Source: a virus. Taken from it: a stretch of DNA of 33,669 bases. Of the stretch, positions 1 through 6,435 are shown one piece after another. The notes beneath the pieces were generated by a model, which had not been told where the DNA came from, searched no databases, and saw only the letters and a program-made list of their open reading frames with translations. The first letter of the stretch is position 1, and every line of letters starts with the position of its first letter. The position numbers and the translations under genes are program-made. Location of the stretch: the IMG/VR virus record IMGVR_UViG_3300031999_000117, positions 1 to 33,669 of that record; one strand, written 5' to 3'.

Positions 1-77
1 TCAAACTCCACCTGTGCGCAGGCCACTGTTGAAATGCAACGATCCAAAAACGTAGTTCCAGAAAGCTCTTCGTTCAG

Positions 78-86
78 TTTAAATAT
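78..86 (+). promoter_or_regulatory. Candidate TATA box for the integrase
   Basis: TTTAAATAT lies about 35-43 bases before the TTG at 121, close to archaeal TATA spacing for a short-leader transcript. A second A/T stretch (TTATATTTAT, 111-120) abuts the TTG and could serve a later start such as GTG 184 or 187. No BRE is obvious. Sequence inspection only. Confidence 0.35.
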
Positions 87-120
87 CAGAATTCTTGTTT
101 GACGTTAAGGTTATATTTAT

Positions 121-1338
121 TTGACGTGTTGTCTTGTTTGGGTGCTTGGGTTGAAGGGTGGGAGGAGGCGTCTGGCTTATGGCGTGGTGGGTTCTGAGCT
201 GGCGGGGTTCGTGTCTGGGGATTCGTTTGTCTCCGAGTTTTTGGCGCGGTATAAGGAGCATGGTCGGACTCGGTGGGCTTATGCTTCGACGTTGTTCATG
301 TTTTTCAGGTGGCTGCGGCTTGTTCATGGTCTAAGCGTGGATGGGAGGCAGCTTCTTGACAAGCACATAGAGTATCGGGGAAGCGTGAAGGTTCAGAATC
401 GGCGTTGGGCTTTGCGTTTGGCGTTGGGATTCAGTCGCGATAATCCGGATCTGGCTGAGTGCTCGGACGGGCGCAAGTATCAGATGTTCAGCGTGGTGAA
501 GCAGTTTTTTGATTATCATGAGGCTCCGTTGACGTCGGGCAAGAGCGTGTATGGCCAGAGGATCAGGAGGAAGTTTCATCCCAAGCAGATCAGCGTTGAC
601 GATGCCAGGAGGCTGCTTGGCTTTTTCAACACGCGGGACAGGGCGATTCTGCTGGTGATGTTGCAGAGTGGAATGAGCATCGGCGACGTCCTGAACAAGT
701 TTAGCCTGATGCTTCCGCAGCTGTCCAGTGCCCTTCAAGCGGGGACGTCGCGTTTCAGGGTTGATTTTGACGAGCGCAAGGGAAACGGCTTCAACTACTT
801 CACTTTCATTTCGGCTGATGCGTTGCACGAGTTGCGGAAGTGGCTGTCGCTGCGCGTGCATTGGCTGGATGGCCGCGGGGATCCCGGCTGCATCTTCATC
901 GCTAAGCCCATAGCAACTAAGGGTGGCCACCCCTGCCTGGTGGGTAGGGCCTTGTCGGTGGTGAGTTTCGAAGTTAACTTTAATCGCGTGGTCAGGAAGA
1001 TGAAGTTGAAGGCTGATCCCTGGGGCGTGACTCCGCACATGTTCCGTAAGCTGTTTAAGACGGAGAGCCGGGCGCCTGAGCGGGGTGTGGATCAGGACTG
1101 TGTCGAGTTCTTGATGGGTCATTCGAGCGGGATTCAGGCGGTCGGCGGAATATATGATAGGACGCCTGAGCTGCACGCCGAGGTTGTGGAGAGGGAGTAC
1201 GCGAAGATGGAGCCTTACCTGAACTTGTACAGTGGCCACGCCGGGGCGGAAGAGGAGGACTTGAGTGATGAGGACGTTGCTAGTTTGAAGGAGCTGGCGC
1301 AGGCGATGAAAGAAGGGAAAATCAAGATCACGCCTTAA
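121..1338 (+). CDS. int: Tyrosine recombinase/integrase
   Basis: Site-specific recombinase of the tyrosine family, expected to integrate and excise this virus. The C-terminal catalytic half is clear: Lys220 in ERKGN (beta-hairpin Lys), His306-Met-Phe-Arg309 (HxxR box), Gly333-His334 and nucleophile Tyr345 in IYDRT. The place of the first catalytic Arg, usually G-[LM]-R-x-x-[ED]-[LV], reads QSGMSIGDVL with Ser186 instead of Arg; this is either a family variant or a damaged enzyme. The N-terminal part (about residues 30-120) fits a SAM-like core-binding domain. The start is uncertain: TTG 121 gives 405 residues, while TTG 151, GTG 184 and GTG 187 are in frame and a GGAGGAGG lies at about 161-168. 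It is the first gene in the window and reads into the virus. Confidence 0.9.
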   Translation: MTCCLVWVLGLKGGRRRLAYGVVGSELAGFVSGDSFVSEFLARYKEHGRTRWAYASTLFMFFRWLRLVHGLSVDGRQLLDKHIEYRGSVKVQNRRWALRLALGFSRDNPDLAECSDGRKYQMFSVVKQFFDYHEAPLTSGKSVYGQRIRRKFHPKQISVDDARRLLGFFNTRDRAILLVMLQSGMSIGDVLNKFSLMLPQLSSALQAGTSRFRVDFDERKGNGFNYFTFISADALHELRKWLSLRVHWLDGRGDPGCIFIAKPIATKGGHPCLVGRALSVVSFEVNFNRVVRKMKLKADPWGVTPHMFRKLFKTESRAPERGVDQDCVEFLMGHSSGIQAVGGIYDRTPELHAEVVEREYAKMEPYLNLYSGHAGAEEEDLSDEDVASLKELAQAMKEGKIKITP

Positions 1339-1352
1339 AGAAAAAAAGGGCG
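1339..1352 (-). terminator. T-rich terminator of the leftward operon
   Basis: Read on the minus strand, the 16 bases after the stop of the membrane protein contain a run of T interrupted by one C (CTTTTTTTCTTT), as in archaeal intrinsic termination. On the plus strand this is an A-run and would not terminate the convergent integrase transcript. Confidence 0.45.
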
Positions 1353-1354
1353 GG

Positions 1355-1879
1355 TTAGGATGGCGGTGGAGGTAGTGGCTGCTTTGGCTTGCGGCGCCTC
1401 TTCAACAGCAAAACCGCGAGGATGATGGCGACGATGGCGGCTATTAGTATTACTGCTCCGATTATGGTGGAGTTAATTGGGTTCGGGATCGTTTCCGCGT
1501 CCTGCTCGATGGTTATTGTGTAGCCTGTCGCTGCGAGGTTTGCCGCGCTGATTTTGAGGTAGTAGTCCTTTTGTCCCTCGTGCATGTATGCTGTGCCGCT
1601 TGTCTCGTTTCTTCCAGCTTTCAGGAGCGGTAGCTCGCTGAACTGTCCGCCTTTCTCGAAGAGGTTGAAGCCGAAGACTGCCCAGTCGCCTGTTATGCCT
1701 GAGCCTGGCGTGTAGGTCCAGATGATCTTCCATTCTGTGGCCGTTATCTTGAAGTAGCCGGTGTCCTGTGTGCTTGTTCCCGTGAAGGTTTCTACGTTTT
1801 GCCAGTCTGCAGCGTGGACGGCTGGGATGGTGATGCAGAGTAGAACGAGTAGAATCGGTAGAATGCTTCTTTTCATCAT
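1355..1879 (-). CDS. Secreted, C-terminally membrane-anchored protein
   Basis: Predicted cell-surface protein of 174 residues. It has an N-terminal signal peptide (MMKR then a hydrophobic stretch ending near AVHA), an extracellular beta-rich domain of about 110 residues with many aromatic and Gly/Thr residues, and a C-terminal transmembrane segment (IIGAVILIAAIVAIILAVLLL) followed by RRRKPK and a poly-proline cytoplasmic tail. I place the start at 1879 (ATGATGAAAAG) because GGAGGTG sits 8 bases upstream; a GTG at 1891 is part of that ribosome site. It lies just downstream of the RHH gene on the same strand, so they probably form a two-gene operon expressed in the integrated state. A role in superinfection exclusion or host-surface change is possible but only inferred from position and topology. 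No family recognised. Confidence 0.75.
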   Translation of the reverse strand: MMKRSILPILLVLLCITIPAVHAADWQNVETFTGTSTQDTGYFKITATEWKIIWTYTPGSGITGDWAVFGFNLFEKGGQFSELPLLKAGRNETSGTAYMHEGQKDYYLKISAANLAATGYTITIEQDAETIPNPINSTIIGAVILIAAIVAIILAVLLLKRRRKPKQPLPPPPS

Positions 1880-1896
1880 TTGTTCTTTCACCTCCG

Positions 1897-2289
1897 TTAG
1901 ACGTCTGGTAGTTTCCAGCCCTCTTTCCTTTTCTTTCGTATGACCGTCTGGATGTCTGGCTTTGTTAGCGCGAACTGTATGTGCTTGCAGCTGTCTTCAG
2001 CGTCTGCTGTGCATTTGATTCCCTTGGGGCTGAAAAGTATCTGGACGGCCTCTCGTATGTCTGGATCCCAAATTAGGACGCCTTGGTCGTTTAGGTTCAT
2101 GTGCCACATGCTCTTTGGCGGTCCTATCAGCTCCTTCTGGTTCTGGTTATAGTACCAGCTTATCATTGTGCGGATTGCTTCCGTGTCGTTTTCCAGCCCC
2201 AGAAAACGCTTTATTCTGATGAAGCGGTCAGCCATCTCGCCCTTTAACTGAATGTTGAGTCTTACAGTGTCATCCGTCTTGTTGGGCAT
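1897..2289 (-). CDS. Ribbon-helix-helix DNA-binding protein with C-terminal extension
   Basis: Predicted transcription regulator of 130 residues. Residues 8-48 have the RHH pattern: a beta strand (VRLNIQLKG) then two helices (MADRFIRIKRFLGL, NDTEAIRTMISWYY). The same region is shared with the divergent protein at 2402-2578, so the two are paralogs. The C-terminal 80 residues (a Trp- and Cys-containing domain of unknown role) are absent from the short paralog and may sense a ligand or make oligomer contacts. It starts at ATG 2289, in the divergent promoter region, and is followed by the membrane protein. By position it is the best candidate for a lysogeny repressor, but this is inference. Confidence 0.7.
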   Translation of the reverse strand: MPNKTDDTVRLNIQLKGEMADRFIRIKRFLGLENDTEAIRTMISWYYNQNQKELIGPPKSMWHMNLNDQGVLIWDPDIREAVQILFSPKGIKCTADAEDSCKHIQFALTKPDIQTVIRKKRKEGWKLPDV

Positions 2290-2401
2290 TGTTACACAAT
2301 TTATGTATAATCCACACGGTATTCTTAAGGTTTATTCCCATAAGGACTTCAAAACAAAGCTTATATGTAAATGCATAAAATATGTAAGGAAGAGGATGAA
2401 A
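2290..2401. promoter_or_regulatory. Divergent promoter/operator region with three TATGTA sites
   Basis: This 112-base, AT-rich interval separates the two RHH genes. Rightward, TTATATGTAAA (2361-2371) is a good TATA box about 30-40 bases before ATG 2402. Leftward, the complement of 2301-2311 gives TTATACATAAA before ATG 2289. The hexamer TATGTA occurs at 2302-2307, 2364-2369 and 2381-2386, overlapping both TATA boxes, which is where RHH regulators would be expected to bind. The ribosome site AGGAAGAGG (2387-2395) serves ATG 2402. Confidence 0.5.
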
Positions 2402-2578
2402 ATGACTGAAGAAATTGTTAAGCTGAACTGCAGACTGAAGGGAGACGTCGCCAAAAAGTTTCTTGAAATCAAGAGGGAAAGGGGTCTTTCAAGCAACACC
2501 GAGACCATTCGACTAATGATAAGTGAGATTCGCAAGAGGGTGAAGGTGGACGTAAGTGAAGCCCCTGCAGCTTGCTAG
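2402..2578 (+). CDS. Small ribbon-helix-helix protein
   Basis: A 58-residue RHH (Arc/MetJ-like) protein consisting of little more than the DNA-binding fold: strand IVKLNCRLKG, helix VAKKFLEIKRERGL, then SNTETIRLMISEIRKRV. It aligns closely with the first 50 residues of the divergent 130-residue protein (LKG, xKRxxGL, TExIRxMIS shared). I prefer ATG 2402 over ATG 2396 because the ribosome site AGGAAGAGG ends at 2395, giving six bases of spacing. It is the first gene of the long rightward early region and may act like a Cro-type or autoregulatory switch partner of the divergent gene (inference). Confidence 0.7.
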   Translation: MTEEIVKLNCRLKGDVAKKFLEIKRERGLSSNTETIRLMISEIRKRVKVDVSEAPAAC

Positions 2579-2669
2579 TCTACTTCACCAGTTAGCGGTG
2601 GAGTTCCGCGAGGCCAAAGTCAAGGCTGCTGGCGTTCAGTTGGCTGTGGAGGCCGAACACGTTGACTGA
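2556..2669 (+). CDS. Hypothetical 37-residue protein
   Basis: GTG 2556 opens a 38-codon frame overlapping the end of the RHH gene. It has a GGTGGA ribosome site (2545-2550) at five bases and stops (TGA 2667) just before ATG 2671 of the next gene. The peptide is rich in Ala, Val, Leu and charged residues and is probably a single helix (KPLQLASLLHQLAVEFREAK). Support comes only from the ribosome site and the overlapping arrangement. Function unknown. Confidence 0.45.
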   Translation: MKPLQLASLLHQLAVEFREAKVKAAGVQLAVEAEHVD

Positions 2670-2670
2670 A

Positions 2671-2934
2671 ATGCTGTTTCTCGTTGTTGGCAGGGCTAAG
2701 ACTGAGCGCGTCACCAAGGAGGGTAATCGTGAAACGGTTTTCAGGGTTTCGCTGAAGAGCGAGAACGGGAAATGCAAGCTGACGCTTGCGGATAATAATA
2801 GTAGCCTTCTTGTGCAGTACCCGTTGGGCAGCGAGGTTAACGTTGACGTTGGGAAGTCGAATCAGCGTGTCCTGACGCCCGAGGAGCTTTCTGAGGAGAT
2901 AAGTAAGGCTGAGGAAAGCTCGGAGGAGGGCTAG
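2671..2934 (+). CDS. Hypothetical small beta-rich protein
   Basis: About 87 residues from ATG 2671 (TTG 2662 would add three). The first 65 residues alternate as short beta strands (LFLVVGRAKTERV, ETVFRVSLKS, CKLTLADNNSSLLVQY, VNVDVG), like a small barrel; the last 20 are a strongly acidic tail (EELSEEISKAEESSEEG). A strand-rich fold with an acidic tail resembles single-strand-binding OB proteins in outline, but I see no diagnostic motif and do not assign it. It is coupled to the 37-residue ORF by TGAAATG. Confidence 0.6.
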   Translation: MLFLVVGRAKTERVTKEGNRETVFRVSLKSENGKCKLTLADNNSSLLVQYPLGSEVNVDVGKSNQRVLTPEELSEEISKAEESSEEG

Positions 2935-2937
2935 CGC

Positions 2938-3042
2938 TTGGCTAATTGCGCGTGCCTGAAGTGGATGTACCGCGTTGCCAAGTTCACTGAGGACCCGAAG
3001 CTGGCTGTTGACCTCGTGTACCAGATTTCGAGTGCAAGGTGA
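2938..3042 (+). CDS. Hypothetical 34-residue protein
   Basis: TTG 2938 follows a strong GGAGGAGGG ribosome site (2922-2930) with seven bases of spacing. The frame runs 35 codons to TGA 3040 and the next gene starts seven bases later. The peptide has CAC near the N terminus and a helical remainder (KFTEDPKLAVDLVYQISSAR). It is too short for family recognition. Confidence 0.5.
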   Translation: MANCACLKWMYRVAKFTEDPKLAVDLVYQISSAR

Positions 3043-3048
3043 AGGGGC

Positions 3049-3909
3049 ATGGCTAAAAAAGTGTTCTTCAAGCTTGCGATGCCGAATGGTTTTGATTTCA
3101 ACACGGGCAAAACGATAAACTATCGTGAGGGCATTGGCAAAGTCGTTAGGGTGCCAGCGTTCGACACGCCGCCGGTGCTCTGCAGCGACTCGGTTCTGCA
3201 TGCGTGCGCGAATCCTAATGACTGTTTTGTGGGCGCGAGTATTCCCTGCAGCGCCTTCAGGGTCACCGGTAACCCCGTGGTTGATGATGGGAGCAAGTGT
3301 GGCTTCAAAGAGCTAAAGGTCGTCGAGGAGATCCCGCAGGACAGGCTTGACAAACTGTTCGGTTGGAAGTATAGCGAGGTGTGCAATCCGCTTAACCCGT
3401 TGAAGGTTACGGCCCCTGCGGTTGGGCCTGAGGTTTTGGGGTTGCTGCAGAATTGGGCCTCTGTTCGGGCCTCTGTTCGGGACTCTGTTCGGGACTCTGT
3501 TCGGGCCTCTGTTCGGGCCTCTGTTTGGGACTCTGTTTGGGCCTCTGTTTGGGCCTCTGTTCGGGCCTCTGTTTGGGACTCTGTTCGGGCCTCTGTTCGG
3601 GCCTCTGTTTGGGACTCTGTTCGGGCCTCTGTTCGGGCCTCTGTTCGGGCCTCTGTTTGGGCCTCTGTTTGGGCCTCTGTTTGGGACTCTGAATACGCTT
3701 ACCTTGGAAGCCTCTTCCCAAAAATTAAGGAGTGGAAAGGCGTGCAGCACAAGGCAGGCGTTTACCCGTTCCAGTCTTGCGTGGACCTGCTGAGACTGGG
3801 TTTTATTCCCTGTTTTGACGGCGAAACGTGGCGGCTTCACGTTGGGACGAAGATGATACCCGTCTACGCGGTTACCCGTGAACAGCTCAAGAAAATTCTG
3901 GAGGCCTAG
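3049..3909 (+). CDS. Minisatellite protein with 20 tandem [W/R][A/D]SV units
   Basis: A 286-residue protein in three parts. Residues 1-135 are a globular N-terminal region with several Cys (ALCSDS-like region through PNDCFVGASIPCSAF). Residues 136-215 are 20 consecutive four-residue units, [W or R]-[A or D]-S-V, ending in WDSE. Residues 216-286 are a globular C-terminal domain (YAYLGSLFPKIKEW through FIPCFDGETWRLHVG). Repeats of the type DSVWASVRDSV followed by an aromatic segment and a short C-terminal domain occur in other phage and bacterial hypothetical proteins as I recall; no function is established to my knowledge. A four-residue period could form an amphipathic helix or a coiled stalk. 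The start ATG 3049 has GAAGGGG upstream. It stands immediately before the ParB-like gene. Confidence 0.75.
   Translation: MAKKVFFKLAMPNGFDFNTGKTINYREGIGKVVRVPAFDTPPVLCSDSVLHACANPNDCFVGASIPCSAFRVTGNPVVDDGSKCGFKELKVVEEIPQDRLDKLFGWKYSEVCNPLNPLKVTAPAVGPEVLGLLQNWASVRASVRDSVRDSVRASVRASVWDSVWASVWASVRASVWDSVRASVRASVWDSVRASVRASVRASVWASVWASVWDSEYAYLGSLFPKIKEWKGVQHKAGVYPFQSCVDLLRLGFIPCFDGETWRLHVGTKMIPVYAVTREQLKKILEA
3454..3690 (+). repeat. 12-bp coding minisatellite, 20 units
   Basis: Each unit is [C/T]GG-G[C/A]C-TCT-GTT. Only two positions vary: C/T in the first codon (Arg or Trp) and C/A in the second (Ala or Asp). The TCT and GTT codons are invariant in every unit, so the array has been homogenised at the DNA level. 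Because 12 is a multiple of three and the unit lacks stop codons on either strand, all six frames stay open through it, which explains the overlapping spurious ORFs here. Copy-number change would lengthen or shorten the protein without a frameshift. Confidence 0.95.
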
Positions 3910-3912
3910 GGC

Positions 3913-5193
3913 ATGGTTCTGAAGCTGCCTTCAGACTTCGCGAAGAAGATTGGCGAGGTTCTTTGCGTCCAGGAGCAGGGCGTCAACATGCTCTTCGACG
4001 TGTCCGAGGATAAGGCCGGTTACTTTGTAGCTAAACTTAAGCCCAGTCAACGTCTCGACAAGACGCAGTTTAAGACGACGTGCGCTTTGACGAGGGACCT
4101 GGGCGGCAAGGACTACCTGATAGGTTCAGGAGAATGGAAGGCGCCTGGCCCCTTCGCTAAGAAGTCTCCGGAAGCGCCATCTGGGCAGGGAATGGGTTCC
4201 GAACACGCTTATAAAGCGCCTGGGAACGCGACCCCAACTGCATCATCAGAGTTGGTAACGCCTAGTGTCCCTGTTAGAAGTGAATACACGTTTTTGCCGC
4301 TAACAGCGCTCTTGAGCATGCATTTTCAAAGCCGCACGGTTCAGGAAGGACCAGAATTTGATGATCTCGTTGAAAGCGTCAAAGCTCTCGGCGTTTTGCA
4401 GCCTATTCTTGTGAGGCCGAAAGGTGGACTCTTCGAAATCGTTTATGGCGAGAGGCGCACCGCAGCAGCAAAGAAAGCAGGATTGCATGAGATACCCGCG
4501 AGAATCAAGGATCTAAGTGACAAGGAAGCCTACGAGATCCAGTTGATCGAGAACATTCAGCGCAAAGACCTGTCGGACATGGAGAAGGCCAGGATGCTTG
4601 ACATGATGATCACGCAGTTCGGGTACACGCAGGAGGCGCTTGCGAAGAAGCTGGGGAAGAGCCAACCTTGGGTTTCTCAGCATCTAGCTATGCTTCAGAT
4701 TCCCGAAAATATCACACGTGTGATAAAACAAGGGGAACTTACGGAAGGACAAGCGCGTGAGATTCTTGCTGCTCCTGAAGAAAAGCGTGAAGAGATACTT
4801 GATAAAATTAATGAGACTGGTGAGGTGCCTTCTGGCCGTAAGATTCATGAGATCGCGCATCCTGACGAGAAGCCTAAGACTGTTTCTTGTGCTCGTTGTG
4901 GTGATGAGACTGTTGTCCCGGTGAATCTTGGTGGCAAGTTTTACTGTGGTGATTGCGCTGAGGCTGTTGTCGCTGAGGCTAAGACTGGTCACGGCCCGTC
5001 TATTGCGCCAGAAGAGGTAGAAGAGGTAGAAGAGAGAGAAAAAGTAGAGGGAAAGTCTTCCAGGAGCGAGCAGCTGAGGGCTGTTCAGATCGGCGAGTTC
5101 GAGTGCACGGAATGCCATAAGCGCTTCATGGTGGATCACATGCGAAACGGCAAGCACAAGCTTAGGCCTATCCTGGAGGCTGATGAGGAGTGA
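3913..5193 (+). CDS. ParB-like protein with N-terminal extension and two zinc motifs
   Basis: A 426-residue ParB/Spo0J-family protein. Residues 1-80 are an extra N-terminal domain of unknown type, then a Ser/Pro/Thr-rich linker to about 115. The ParB N-terminal (CTP-binding) domain follows at about 116-215, with the signature GERR at 179-182 and the ENIQRKDLS region. A helix-turn-helix is at about 238-261 (YTQEALAKKLGKSQPWVSQHL). After the DNA-binding domain come a zinc ribbon (C326xxC329, C345xxC348), an EVEEVEE acidic linker and a C2H2-like motif (C398xxC401, H409, H415). Classic ParB proteins bind and spread from parS sites with a ParA ATPase, but no parA is visible here, so a transcription or genome-organising role is as likely as partition. 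It ends in a GTGA overlap with the next gene. Confidence 0.85.
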   Translation: MVLKLPSDFAKKIGEVLCVQEQGVNMLFDVSEDKAGYFVAKLKPSQRLDKTQFKTTCALTRDLGGKDYLIGSGEWKAPGPFAKKSPEAPSGQGMGSEHAYKAPGNATPTASSELVTPSVPVRSEYTFLPLTALLSMHFQSRTVQEGPEFDDLVESVKALGVLQPILVRPKGGLFEIVYGERRTAAAKKAGLHEIPARIKDLSDKEAYEIQLIENIQRKDLSDMEKARMLDMMITQFGYTQEALAKKLGKSQPWVSQHLAMLQIPENITRVIKQGELTEGQAREILAAPEEKREEILDKINETGEVPSGRKIHEIAHPDEKPKTVSCARCGDETVVPVNLGGKFYCGDCAEAVVAEAKTGHGPSIAPEEVEEVEEREKVEGKSSRSEQLRAVQIGEFECTECHKRFMVDHMRNGKHKLRPILEADEE

Positions 5194-5549
5194 GCCAAAT
5201 TCCCAGTTTTGTTTTGAGTGCTCGCGACGTCGACGTTCTCCGCACCCTGCGGACTAACCTCAGGATCGAGAATCGAAAGACGTTTAGTGCTGACGACATT
5301 TTTCTCTTGAATCTGGACCGTTTCTTCGAGGATAAGGTTCATGGGGTCGGCGGCTTCTTCGCGAAGCTTCAGCACCTTGGCAAGATCGAGGCTGTGGGCC
5401 GCAAGCGCAGCGTTAGGCCTAGTAATCATCTTCGGGAGATCCGCGTGTACGCTTTCGTCTCAAAAGAAGATCTTGAGCCGGTTATAATGCATCACGAAAT
5501 GGTCACGGGAAGAAGGATTCCGTGCGCTCCTGGAGGCGGCTTGGCTTGA
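5190..5549 (+). CDS. Predicted winged-helix-like protein
   Basis: A 119-residue protein starting at GTG 5190 inside the ParB stop (GTGA overlap), with GAGGA just upstream. The order of predicted elements, helix (SARDVDVLRTLRTNL), helix (SADDIFLLNLDRFF), helix (VGGFFAKLQHLGKIEAV) and a basic beta hairpin (RKRSVRPSNHLREIRVYAFV), suits a winged helix. The assignment rests on pattern only. It is translationally coupled to both neighbours. Confidence 0.55.
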   Translation: MSQIPSFVLSARDVDVLRTLRTNLRIENRKTFSADDIFLLNLDRFFEDKVHGVGGFFAKLQHLGKIEAVGRKRSVRPSNHLREIRVYAFVSKEDLEPVIMHHEMVTGRRIPCAPGGGLA

Positions 5550-5725
5550 GGTTTTACGACTTGTTCTTCTGGTGCGTACATGGCCAGCACTTCGTCGCGA
5601 AGGAGGCCGCTGTTTTCGACGAGAGGGGTGCTCCAACGTGCCCCACGCACAAGAGGAAGCTGAGGACTAAGCCGACTCACACGGCTGAGAGGGATCGTTT
5701 GTACCCGAGGAGCCGTGTTGCCTGA
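5546..5725 (+). CDS. Small CxxH/CxxH zinc-binding protein
   Basis: TTG 5546 overlaps the preceding stop (TTGA) and has GGAGG (5532-5536) nine bases upstream, giving 59 residues; a GTG at 5522 would add eight. Two CxxH pairs (FWCVHGQHF and PTCPTHKRK) can bind one zinc. The C-terminal half is very basic (KRKLRTKPTHTAERDRLYPRSR), consistent with nucleic-acid binding. The stop overlaps ATG 5725 as TGATG. Confidence 0.55.
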   Translation: MRFYDLFFWCVHGQHFVAKEAAVFDERGAPTCPTHKRKLRTKPTHTAERDRLYPRSRVA

Positions 5726-6435
5726 TGGTGACTGTTGAGGAGCTGCGCTTGAAGTGGCCGGTGCGCGAGGTCTCGGTTTACGGCAACTGCATAGTCGTTC
5801 CGGACAAGCAGTTTAAGCGCGAGTGGGAAGAGGACCTCAAAGCTGAGGGCGCCGTCGTGCTTTACCAGGTTCTTCCAGGCGGAACGTGTGCTCTGGTGCG
5901 GTTGAAGGGTAGGCAACTAGAGGTTTCTAAGCCTAAGATCGTGTACCTGCATAAGAAGAAAGGCGGCGGCTATTATCAGAAGTGGTCGCCTGAAGAGGAC
6001 GAGCGGTTCATGGAGCGCATGGGGCAGCTGAAGGGCACTGTCTCGCATAGGTGTAAGGTTCTGGCTAGGGAGTTCAATCGATCGGGCTTGCTGCAGAGGT
6101 ACTATAAGTTTAGGGTTAAGCCTGAATTCAGGGACAAAGAGCCGAAGTTACCCACCGCGTTACCTACAACGTTACCTACTGTTTTGCCCTTGGTGGGTTT
6201 GCGTGAGGTTTTAGTCGAGGTTCGGAGCGAGGTTTACGCGATGATGAGGGAGCACGGCGACTTCAAAAGTTGCCATGAGGGTTACGCGGTGATTTTGGAG
6301 GAGCTTGATGAGTTGTGGGATGAGGTTAAGAGGCCGCCGGAGAGCCGTGATCTTCAGCGTCTCCGCTCCGAGGCGTTGAATGTGGCTGCGTCGGCAGCAA
6401 AGTTCGCGTTGTTCGTTGAGAAGGAGAAATCATGA
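5725..6435 (+). CDS. SANT/Myb-like domain fused to MazG-like NTP pyrophosphohydrolase-type domain
   Basis: A 236-residue two-part protein. The first 70 residues are a beta-rich N-terminal domain. Residues 86-130 resemble a Myb/SANT helix bundle (KWSPEEDERFMERM then CKVLAREFNRSGLLQRYYKFR), probably DNA- or protein-binding. A linker with repeated LPT units follows. Residues 173-230 match the helical pattern of phage MazG-like proteins: HGDFKSCHEGYAVILEELDELWDEV, with acidic residues E192, E193, E196, D199 and E200 arranged as in metal-binding ExxE, then a second helix with SEALNVAASAAKFAL (E216) for the distal acidic contact. Family members hydrolyse dNTPs to dNMP and PPi. Fusion to a Myb-like domain is unusual. 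It is coupled to the next gene by ATGA. Confidence 0.6.
   Translation: MVTVEELRLKWPVREVSVYGNCIVVPDKQFKREWEEDLKAEGAVVLYQVLPGGTCALVRLKGRQLEVSKPKIVYLHKKKGGGYYQKWSPEEDERFMERMGQLKGTVSHRCKVLAREFNRSGLLQRYYKFRVKPEFRDKEPKLPTALPTTLPTVLPLVGLREVLVEVRSEVYAMMREHGDFKSCHEGYAVILEELDELWDEVKRPPESRDLQRLRSEALNVAASAAKFALFVEKEKS

Noticed and set aside
331-1239. 302-codon ORF on the minus strand opposite the integrase
   Set aside because: The plus-strand frame has clear catalytic residues; the opposite ORF is low-complexity His/Arg/Leu-rich and typical of a GC-biased shadow.
3313-3840. Long opposite-strand and alternate-frame ORFs (Pro/Arg/Asn- and Gly/Leu/Cys-rich) over the minisatellite
   Set aside because: The 12-base unit has no stop in any frame, so these are artefacts of the repeat; they lack ribosome sites and flanking coding signal.
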